Notes under the pieces: model-generated
What the model was told of the DNA's origin: nothing
Seen by the model: only the letters and a program-made list of their open reading frames with translations
Databases searched by the model: none
NCBI GenBank assembly: GCA_002633005.1
Contig: NMRA01000001.1
Coordinates: forward strand, 2,920,997 to 2,980,996
Length of the DNA stretch: 60,000 bases
Source of the DNA: Phoronis australis
Taxonomy: Eukaryota > Phoronida > Phoronidae
Reading direction: 5' to 3'
Shown: positions 22,001 to 31,409 of the stretch, in pieces
Position numbering within the stretch: position 1 is the stretch's first letter
Layout of the letters: the number at the start of each line of letters is the position of its first letter
Made by a program: the position numbers and the translations under genes

Positions 22001-25000
22001 GTAGTTTATTATCAGTTCTTTGCATACGCATCAATGTCATCGGGGAACAATTTTTTTTTAGATAACTCTCTGATGCTAAGAAGAAGCTGTCTGTTTTAAA
22101 ATCGCATGCCTGTGAATTGCCTTGTACACGGTTTTAACTATCTGATCGCTTAGCAAAAGCTGCTTATAAAATATGAGCATGATCAAAATGTTTGCAAACT
22201 CTATCCAAACACATACTAGATCAATAATTTGGTTGCATTTTATACACTTTCAAAATTCTGTCATGCAGCAACATATCCGTAGTGCAGGTTCACAGAGGCC
22301 AGTTACATGAAACAGTCCCTATAGGGAGACAGCTATTTTCCCTAAATTTTCATTTGTGGACTTTGTTTGCAAACACCGCTTGAGCTTTCTTCTGGTATTT
22401 TATTTCCATGGCTGCGTCAAGTTTTAGTTTTTATATATGCCAAGAGTATACGAGACTTTTGAAAACAAATAGGAACCCTTTCATGCAACGGCCTAATGTC
22501 GTTAGTTTCGTTCATCCGTTAAAAATCCAACAGAAAACAGAATCCTTACATATGTCACGATGACAAATCTAACGATTCTCTCTAGAAATAAAAAAAAAAT
22601 GTTTAACTTTTTCCAGGGATTCAAAACTGCCGCACCTTCGAACAAAAACACAAGTAGTTCCGGGATTAACCTTCGGCCGTCTGGTCAAAGTGCCGACATT
22701 CTTTTGAATTTATCTTTATTATCAGTGTTTATAGTGGACATTTTACTACTCCATGGAACATTTAGGAAAACTTTCAACTATATTTGTGTGCATGCGGATT
22801 ACCTGAGCAACAAAGCAAAACGAATGTGCCTAGGGACCAGAAACCACAAGTGTTCCGTGGGAGTGTTAGGGATTTCTATGATAAACAGTGTTCGTGTAGA
22901 TAACAGAAAAGAACGAGGGCACTTGGACCAGACGGCCCAAAATCAATCCCATAAACTTCTATTTTTGCTCTAAGGTGCGGTTTTAACTCCCACAGTAAGT
23001 TAAACCGCTTTTTTAATTCTTCAAAGAACCGTTTGATTTGCCATCAAGTATACACCGAGGCAGCTAACACGGACGTGCTGTGGCACCATGTTATGCCAAC
23101 GACCACATCGGCGATGCTGAAACTACTCACTTGCGTGAAGGTCATCCAGAGAGTAAACTGTTGCCATGACAACACTAGCTGCGCTGTATTGTTACCACAG
23201 AAACCAGAAACACGGGGGTCTGTTGATAGTTCCACATTGATGCTTTTCTAATGGAGTAATTCAAAATACATCTGTGCAATGACATTTGTTGACAAGAAAT
23301 CAATAAACAAAGAACTGAAGTTGGTCATTAATGAAGAGCATTCCAACATCGCTATTTCTGATTCCACAAAATTACATTTCTATTAAGGTTATTATCGCAG
23401 CACTTCTGCGTTATTGTCAAGAACAAAGTACTTACACAGTTCTTAATTTTGCATGAATGTCACATGGTTTTACCCATTACTTAAAATGTAATAAAATTTG
23501 TTCGAACAATAATCGTGACGATGGTCTGACGGAAGAGCACAATGTAAGTGAGACGTGTCATAACCAAGGCAGTGGGGTATCAGACTATATTTTTGACAGG
23601 CGGTGCAGCTGGAAAATTTAGGTACCCTTCCATTTACAGTGTGGACTCCGAAAAGGGACTCATTTGCAGAGAGTTCCCATTAAAAGTCACCCTTCCGTGG
23701 AGCTTTTACTGTTTTGTAGGGATTGTTGGGCAGTTGTTTTTTAACACATCAAACTCGAAACAGTGCAAGAAAAGATACCATGTTGCACATCTCTTGCAAT
23801 CAATCTCTGCAGATTTTTTCGTAATTGGGAAAAGGAACAGTTTGTGCAATTACGAACTACCCAGTGTACCTTTTGTGTGGAGTAAACCGGAAAGGGCCAC
23901 CCTTCTTTCTGAAAGTGGTCAAGAAAAGGTCATGCATCTGCGCGTCATGTCCTCTATACCTCACTATGGAAGTACAGTGTACCTCTGGGAAACATCGTCA
24001 AGTTAATAACGAAAAATATTCGAGGCGGCACTCAATCCCTATACCAATCCTCGTTGAACGGCCGTTAATAGACAGAGTTTACGTTGGACCCCATGGTCGA
24101 TTACTGCGCAACAACCGTTTCGTCAAGTGCGAGATGTGGTGTTTAGGCCTACATTCATGTAACAGGAAACGTGTGGTGTTCACGAAACTGTTTGCGAATG
24201 CTGACCAAAGTTGTTTAAAGCTCCATAAAACAACAATAAATGAAACCAAGAGTGCTGAGTAAATTCTGTTCACTTTTTAATCGTAACTAGAAACTTATCT
24301 CAGAAAAGCTTTGACATTTATTCCAGTGTTTCATCTGAGATGGCGCTGGTCGTGGCGACTTTAAATTGATATTCAAAAGACCTACTTCATTAAACCATGA
24401 TTTAGTCTGACCAAACGTAGTCCAATTTAACGTAAGAGTTAAGCTGTAAAACAACCAGTGTGAATTTAAGTCAGAATACAATTTTTTATGAAACACGCTT
24501 CCGGTTGGGTAACATGCCCGATCGAGTGGAACTGATCGACGCGCAACTGAACAGTACACCAAAAGGGGCGAGTTATGCAAGTAAGTTACGAGCGTAAAAT
24601 ACGGCAAAACTTACTAGCGACGCTCATGGTTGCATTGTGGGACGGTTATCGGCTCGTAAACATCCGTCGACATCAATGAGTTAAGCACTTGGAGTATAAA
24701 CTTAGTGGGCTGCGTTTCGTAGACGCAATAATTTAGCGAGTAAAGCTAGTTTGATGACGTGCTCGCGAAATATTTGTTGAACGCCTATGTATTCATTCCG
24801 CACTTGAAGCATACTTCAATTTCGTATTTACTTGTTTAGACATACTGTTACCAAATAGCGTGTTAGCTGAGCATGCTGGCCTATCGCAAGCTCCACCCCC
24901 TTGTGAAAAGTCACGTGACAACCGACAAAAAATCAAAAAGTTATACCCGACAACGTGTTGTTTTGGTAGGGTAAAATGGCGGCTTGGAAACGAAGGTCTG

Positions 25001-25503
25001 TCAAGAATGCTGCGTTCTGATAGGTCAATTAAGCCATCACTCAAATCCCTGGCGATAGGTGGCAAGAACTGTTTACCGTTACATTGTTTACTATTCAGTA
25101 AGTTTGGCCTACGTTACCGGATGGTAATGAGCCGGCAACCGTCCCATGCAAAGAAGCGTATAACGAGACCGTCGGGCTTTCTTAATGATTATGGTCACGG
25201 TCCCCTAGTGTTCCCTGTCTACGACCGAGCTTGACCTATTATATATTAACCTGTTTCGCAGTAGTTGCTTCGTAGTAGATCTGAAACTGCAGGCGCATCT
25301 GGACTTTCAGGCAAGGCGAGGTGTTTTCATTGTACAACTGAAATGTCGGGGCTGGGAGCGCTGTCGTTGTCACTGGCGTAGTGTCTGAAATACAAATTAT
25401 TCACTGTTTGCATAATAACCATGCATCTTGATACGACGGCATGTAAGTTGCATTTTGAGGCGAAAATGACACTCACTGACAAAAAAACTCCCGCTCGCAT
25501 CAT
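19053..25503 (-). CDS. LAMP-family lysosomal membrane glycoprotein, single luminal domain
   Basis: Exons on the minus strand: (1?) 25503-about 25473, (2) 25384-25251, (3) 23247-23131, (4) 21884-21743, (5) 21046-20852, (6) 19219-19053. Exons 2-6 join in frame with standard splice sites. The luminal domain has the four LAMP cysteines: NENTSPCLKV (exon 2), VSGFCGNNTAQLVLSW (exon 3), TYKCSEP (exon 5) and FECDLD (exon 6). Exon 4 gives PYWEATFVRLSYNV, and exon 5 gives VTVSDAK with MRPFSVDS. Exon 6 encodes the membrane helix (LVPIVVAGSFAGIIVLVVIA) and a short tail ending KIPYRAIE. YRAI fits the YxxΦ lysosome-sorting motif, with one extra Glu compared with the usual GYQTI end. Exon 2 starts with a Thr/Pro-rich hinge (TTPVTTTALPAP). 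About 260 residues with one LAMP domain resembles the CD68/LAMP5 size class rather than two-domain LAMP1/2. Exon 1 is uncertain: MMRAGVFLS ends at an excellent GTGAGT donor, but in phase 0, whereas exon 2 needs phase 1. Confidence 0.88.
20262..20440. repeat. Dispersed repeat, copy A (in LAMP intron 5)
   Basis: The segment from TTCGCAAGCTCCGCCCC through ATGGCGGCTTGGAAACGAAG and GAATGCTGCGTTCTGATTGG to GCGATAGGTCAG closely matches 24880-25065 in the same orientation. Transposon ends were not identified. Confidence 0.7.
24880..25065. repeat. Dispersed repeat, copy B (in LAMP intron 2)
   Basis: Same family as 20262-20440, sharing ATGGCGGCTTGGAAACGAAG and AAGAATGCTGCGTTCTGAT. ORFs on both strands across it are repeat artefacts. 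Confidence 0.7.
25473..25503 (-). CDS. Tentative first coding exon of the LAMP-like gene
   Basis: ATGATGCGAGCGGGAG begins a hydrophobic start (MMRAGVFLSV). The best donor, TCA|GTGAGT (exon end 25477), leaves phase 0 and does not fit exon 2. A weaker donor four bases on (GTGA|GTGTCA, exon end 25473) does fit, giving an intron of only 88 bp. The resulting signal peptide would be short. The true first exon may lie elsewhere, or the sequence may carry an indel. Confidence 0.3.
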
Positions 25504-25531
25504 TTCAGCCAAGGTCTAGTGTTATTTCTCA

Positions 25532-26282
25532 CTGGTTCCCTGCGTGCCGCTAGGTGGGGCGGTAGCCGCGCCAGCACGCAGGTATCACTTAATTTTCCTC
25601 GGGAAATTTTTTACATCGGCATTTCTGATTGGCTAGTCGAATTCTCAACAGGCAGCGCTTTACGCAAACAATCTAGCATGACTGATGGACTGGGAAGTGT
25701 AAGTGTGGTCTGTTGTACAGACAAATCGGTGCTTAAAATTTATGTTCAGGAAATGTGAAGCCTAGAAATTGTGATTGCGCTCTTCGGAATGCATCTTTCT
25801 ACTGTCGATGACTCTTGTTTACGATAGTGTCCAGTATTCATACAGTATGAATAACACACCGGGAGTGCGTTCAGTAGACGCTAGGACCTACGCTAGGACC
25901 TTCGCTAGGACCTAGCTAAAACCTAGTCAAAGTCACGTGTTCTCATTTAAAAATATACACGGCAATATCTCACGTAATCTCTCGAAGTCTTGCTTTTTAG
26001 CGAGGTCCTAGCGTTACTGAACGGGAGGCGGTTAAACCTGCCAGATATGTGTTTATTGCCGTATGTGCTTAAAGCGCGTGGCTATTAATTACATCACTGC
26101 AGAAACGAAATAGTTGCTGCGACGCCACTTGCATGGCTAAAAATCGTTCACAGTCCGCCATTTTTTGATGGTGTCATAAATTTAGCTAACCAATGACTGC
26201 CGAGGTTACATCGACCAATGCTAAAGAGCGTGCCACTGCGTGATACCTGCGTGCTGGCTGGGCTAAGCACGCAGGGAACCAG
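25532..26282. mobile_element. 0.75-kb TIR element with a nested MITE, next to LAMP exon 1
   Basis: The left end CTGGTTCCCTGCGTGCC and a subterminal GCCAGCACGCAGGTATCAC are mirrored at the right end (GTGATACCTGCGTGCTGGCT, then GCACGCAGGGAACCAG). The interior lacks a transposase. A CTAGGACC-type MITE (25869-26022) sits inside it. No clear target-site duplication was seen. Its left end is about 29 bp upstream of the tentative LAMP start codon. Confidence 0.75.
25869..26022. mobile_element. CTAGGACC MITE, copy 1 (nested)
   Basis: The ends are GTTCAGTAGACGCTAGGACC and, inverted, GTTCAGTAACGCTAGGACC. The interior carries GTCACGTGTTCTCATTTAAA and GGCAATATCTCACG. There is no coding capacity. Confidence 0.85.
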
Positions 26283-29200
26283 CGAGGTGTTCTTTGAAAG
26301 TAGTACTAAGGTATGTGTTCATAGTATGCAAGGTTTGAAATGCAATGAATTGCCAGGCGATGAATAAAAAACAAATACTATATAATTTTGCTCGTCTCGG
26401 GAGGATTTTATTTTTAAAAAGGGAGTATCTAAAATACACCTCGCCGACTCGATTTTCGGGCCAGAAAACAGATCAGAGCCAATGCTTTTTGGCATGATGT
26501 GACGGATCTAAAAGACAATTGAAGTAGAAGACACTCGTTTTTAGAGTCATCTTTGATTGAAATGCGATTTACTGGTTATTTTAGACAACTTAGCCGAATT
26601 TCCTCCCGGGAATTCAAGTGCTACTCAGAAAGTGATGTTGCGGCCGCCAAGATCCTTTCCCGCCATCTTACGATGTACGAAGAAATGTGAACATCTACTG
26701 ATAATAGTTACAAAAATTACCGTAATTATTTGCTTTCGACGAGTATTCTCGGACAATCCTAGATTTAACTACTAAAGCTCAGTTGAGTTGACTTTAGCCA
26801 ATATTTGTGCCTGTCTGGATTCGGCGTCCACAATTTGAGACTCAGTGATCGAGGAAGTGTAGACCGTGGAAGTGAAGATTCTTTCACGACCAAGCAGTTG
26901 GGCCTATTTGTTGGAGCGACACACTCCGGCAGCGATGCCGCGTGAAGACGTCTGGACCAGACTTACAGGGTGTTTCGGTGCAAATGCTCGAATAAAACTC
27001 ATGCAGTGGATTGTGGGTGTTGTACGTTGCGAGTACTACGAGCCTAGTAAACACAGCTGGAAAATGCAGAGTTCCTCATAGGATCTTTTTTGGAGATAGC
27101 ACCAGCACATGATGAATCTGTGCAGAATGTTGGGATCGAACGCTGTCATGGTGACTGTTCACGTGCACGAGGGCACGAGTGACATCAACCTCGTTGCTCT
27201 TGAGTCACATAGGTAAACAGCCTACGACGTTTGGCGTTTCAAAAAGCACTCCATGCAAGTGGCGATAGCTATACAGCCTCAAAGAGAAGGGGAATGCCGA
27301 CTGCGTGTGCTTTCCTTCTTCAGAGCATGTTTTGGGATATCTTTGTGATCTCTGCGCATGCCCTTTTCGTATTCCGAGGCTAAGAAATGTTTGTCGCGCA
27401 GACCATAGTTTACCGCTTTAGTCAGGGCAATGAAAAATTATAACGCCGCGTTCTTGACACGAACGAACCAAATCCGACGAATCTCGCATTATCCAACAGG
27501 AAATCGGTGAAACAAAACAACTCTTAGAAATTTCATTGTACGAGCAGCTGGGTACATAACGATCTCTGGGCATAGTGAGTGAAAATCAGAGGAAGGCAGA
27601 TCACTTTCTATCATATTATAAGACAGACGTACACAATGATGCTTCAGTTGTCAAACACAGTTGCATGTGGACGAACATGACGCGAAATGATCTGGGCAGC
27701 GAATGTAAATTTCGAAGTGACAATATTAATTAAAATTTGATCCGGGAAAATATATTTCACTTCGTATTTGTCTACGATAACCAGAAAATCGCATTTCAGT
27801 AAAAATAACTCTAAAAACGGCTGCCTTCCCCTTTAAGGCACCAACTAATAGATGGCGAGGCACATCTATCATTTCACAAAGGCAAGTACCCGTACAGGCT
27901 ACCCGAACAACACGGCTGTCGCACCCATAAACACAATTCCTCACTTATAAACACGCCTCACGTGCCCTACGAACCCAATTCACCGATAACAAAGGCAGTT
28001 CACAAACAAGTCTCACTAACCCCTAACCGCCTAACGTACACGGATACATAGTCGGCAGTCGGTGCACAGGGTTTGTGATTCCAGGGAAGAGTTTGAGAGT
28101 CTTTGAACTATATTTTTGGGGTGTATAAGCCGAGATTTTTTTGAGTCCATCAGCGTGTTAGCGGCCATTGTGTCGTGCCGATTTCCCGGGGGTGTCACTC
28201 ATACTGATAAGGTGCCCGCAGTGTACCAAAATTGCTGAGAGAACCCCTATTGCGGGTGCCAGATAGGTGCAGGATAGATTTAGACGGCCAATGTACCTTT
28301 TGCGGGGCTGAGGCAAATACAATGGGCCTTTTGCGGGGACGAAATGGAAATTTAGGGGCCTATTAATTGGACCCTATGTGGGTCCCTCAAAACTTGCTGA
28401 AAAAGTACCGCCTACCCGCAATGTGGTACAAGCCTGAGGGCACCTTGTTATATGAAAGACAACCCTGGGGCCGCTTTGCGAGTGAGGGCAAGAGTTTGTG
28501 AGTCGGTGACCTGATTTTGTCGAGTCCGTGAGCCATGTTTGAATGTTCGCGAGTGCTGCAGCCGTGATGTTCGGAAAGCCTGGTCGTAGACCTATTAGTG
28601 TGTTCCATTATGTACAGTAGTTTTTCACAACGTTTGCACGCGCGTGTGAAACTTTAATTATAGCTAAGCCCACAGGAGTGCAGAGAGTGGAACACACTTT
28701 ACGTTTAACAAGTTTCTGTGTATTCCCCGTTCGTTTTAGCAATGCAGAGGTTTTGATCGAGAAACCGCGGAATGGTCATAATTTCTTCCACCTGATGTCC
28801 AGCTTTTAAAAGCGCCATGCAGTCTTTGAAAACCGTTGCTTTGGTCCACGGAACCTTTGATTGTGTTTAAAAACGAGTTAACATTGCTAATTATACTCAT
28901 AGTAAAAGAATGGATTGAATTGAGTTCAAACGTCAACAGTTAATAACGCTTGTACTCAAGTTGGAAGTTTGCGATTTCGGCTTGAACATGACATGATTAG
29001 CGCTGCGTCTTTTATAAACTTTGATTTAGAGGATACAAAAATAAAACGATCATGATAGCACATTGGTTTTGGTCCTCGTTAACATGCTCATTCGCCTATA
29101 CGAAGTTCGCCCATTTCCGTGTGCCGTTATGTGTACATTACTACTTATTATATATATTAGAACGTCGTACGAAAAATGGCGAATACCGTAATGAGCGTTC

Positions 29201-29283
29201 CCGTAAACCTACTTGTGCCACATTCCCTGACCCACAATTTCTCAAGTACGCGTAGTTCGCGTTATGAGAAAGCGTAAACTTAC
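26283..29283. other. Intergenic interval
   Basis: No exon was recognised. At about 28080-28560, two loosely similar G-rich segments share AAGAGTTTG and GAGTC blocks, possibly a diverged local duplication. The C-terminal exons of the unknown minus-strand gene at 29.3-31.1 kb may lie here, but no clear membrane or stop-containing exon was found. Confidence 0.35.
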
Positions 29284-31071
29284 TAGTCCTGACACCTGGC
29301 GACGTGACTGTTCCATTGATTGCATTTGACGACGATGTAATGCCTGTGGTTGCCGTCGCATTTTGCATAAGTGAATACTGTATGCTTGCGAACACTGGAA
29401 GTATAATAAAACTGACACTTCACATGGTTACATGGTTTTATCTGCTAAATGACCAACACCGACACAAATACATTAACGATTTCAATCATTTGGTGTTAAA
29501 TAGCTTTTCTAGCAGGCAAATTAAAGCGCGGCTATCGATCCCTTTGTTTGCAGTTGAATTGAGAAAAGATTGCTCCGGAAGAGCCAGTAGTCGATTTCAA
29601 AACATTCAGGCTGTGCCGTCGACCTCGGCATTACAAAACTATTTATCGAAAGTTTTCAGGACGTCAGTGTTATTATGATTGATTGCCCATATTTCATAGA
29701 AATTATCCTTTAATTCAGGACGCACACAAATCATTGACGTAGCGGATGCCACTCGTGACGTAACAACAGGTCAGGTTCACACTAAGGAATGTACTAAATA
29801 CAGACAGGTCACGGGTCTATCTACAAACGACAAATCAAGTCATTTTCCTTTACAGTCTAAAATATTTAGAACTTTTATTTCATTAGTCTGAAAATCAGGC
29901 AAGTAGTGTGAGCTATTGCTTGGCGTTGCTAAAATTACTAGGTCACTAAAGTATTTGACGGGAGTAGGTGGATCGACTAACGAAAAACGTAAAGACGTAA
30001 GGGTTGTTTTCCCCAATGAACGCGGGCGCGTGGCCCCCTAATGTACCCCTTGTAGCCCCTTGTCTAGGCCAGTGATGCTTAATCGCAGTCGTTGTCATTA
30101 TCACTTTCATCATTATCACCCCGTCGTTGTGCTCCAATTATAAGTTTTGCGACGACATAACTATGGAAAGCCAAAGGGGAACAAAATTCCAGGACATATT
30201 TTCTATGCAAGATTCAAAAACAGACCAAAACATTTTTTATTCTGCAGGTCCATAAGTAAATACCTCAAAACCAGAATTTTCACTTATGCAAGAATTGCGA
30301 ACACGCCAAAACATTTTTTCACTCTGCAAGATCAAAAAAACAACTTAAGACCAAAATTTATTACCGTCAGCCCGAAAATTTATCACGTCAAGACATAAAA
30401 AATTTTCACAACACTGGACCGAAAATTTAACAATTCTGGACCAAAAGTTAATACTTCAGGACCAAAATTCAAAACGCCAAGACCAGGAGTCCACGTGACC
30501 ATCCACATGCATTGACCCCTCAAAGTGATGACGTCGGTATTAGGTACACAAGGGCTAAGCGTTCAACAATGTCTCGCCGACGACAGTCATACTACCGCCG
30601 GTGTCAATGAGGTTGAATTTCTGTTGTCTCTTCCACCCTTTAACAGAAGCCAATGTATACTTGCACACATTTGAATTAGTTACGGCTGAGTATTGCAGAG
30701 ACAGTACGCGGATCGTCATTTTCGGATAGTGGATGGTCACGTGGCCTTTGAGCACGAAATTTGTCTGTCCTGGAGTAAAAAGTTTCGAGCCTGCATGATG
30801 AATTCTGGTTTGTGTTGTTTCTTTTAGGTCCTGCACAGATTTTGATTCTTGAAAAATAATATAGGTCATTTGCGTACTGGAATTTTTTCATCTTTTACTG
30901 TCCATACATACAACAGAGATCGCCTCCAAAAAGCAGCGTTCCGGTGTGCTGCGCAACGACCGGCGTAATTGGTTTATGTACGCCCATGGTCACATCATGG
31001 GTCAAGGAATTTCCTTTTCTAAAGGTCATTTCAATTTTTAATGTATGGTTTACTCGTTGTTCCCATGCAAC
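29284..31071 (-). CDS. Unrecognised extracellular-type protein, partial and possibly damaged
   Basis: Three minus-strand segments have protein-like sequence and phase-compatible ends. 31071-30899 (acceptor AACCCAG; VAWEQRVNHTLKIEM through LLFGGDLCCMYG, ending CA|GTAAAA) is phase 2 at its end. 30876-30596 (acceptor TTCCAG; TYIIFQESKSVQDL, FVLKGHVTIHYPKMTIRVL, NVCKYTLASVKGW, FNLIDTG, ending GGCG|GTAGTA) is phase 1 at its end. 29394-29284 (acceptor ATACTTCCAG; YSLMQNATATTGITSSSN, GTVTSPGVRT, ending ACTA|GTAAGT) is Ser/Thr-rich with N-glycosylation sites. The alternating hydrophobic residues suggest a beta-sandwich ectodomain followed by a mucin-like stalk. The interval between the first two segments is only 22 nt, too short for an ordinary animal intron. 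So it is an unusual intron, a deletion or a pseudogene break. No signal peptide or membrane exon was found, and the family is not recognised. Confidence 0.4.
30340..30484. repeat. Degenerate tandem repeat of about 21 bp
   Basis: Successive blocks such as AAAATTTAACAATTCTGGAC, AAAAGTTAATACTTCAGGAC and AAAATTCAAAACGCCAAGAC share the pattern AAAANTTNA followed by a GACC end. Older, more diverged units extend left towards 30200. Confidence 0.55.
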
Positions 31072-31409
31072 CTGGGTTGTTTTGTGGTGAAATGTTTATC
31101 ATACATATGACAAAGCCTGCCACAATGCAAACGTTTGAGGACAGAGACGTTATTAATGTACATTCTTTAAGGAATATAACTGCTGCTCCGCTACGCTCTG
31201 AAGGCGTGTTGGTGCAAGTTCGTATCTACGTTTTTATGGCCATAAAATATCCCACTGGTGCCTGCATCGGGACACTTTCAGCGCGACACACCCTATTAGA
31301 AGACCTTCCGAGCTAAACGTTGACAGCACAAATTGCGGAGCAACTTCAGTCACGGACAGATCAATCTACTTCGGTACCAAAAATTATAATACCAACAAAC
31401 TGAACAAAA

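Noticed and set aside
22560-22973. 137-codon plus-strand ORF
   Set aside because: No domain recognised and antisense to LAMP intron 3; treated as chance.
23548-24262. Two overlapping plus-strand ORFs of 152 and 145 codons
   Set aside because: No domain, low-complexity composition absent, overlapping frames, and they lie in LAMP intron 2 on the other strand; likely chance.
24860-25234. 124-codon ORF and an antisense 90-codon ORF
   Set aside because: Both run through the dispersed repeat shared with 20262-20440.
30555-30700. LIDTGGS resembling a retroviral aspartic protease motif
   Set aside because: The rest of the frame lacks protease or other retroelement features, and a splice donor interrupts the motif in the preferred gene model.
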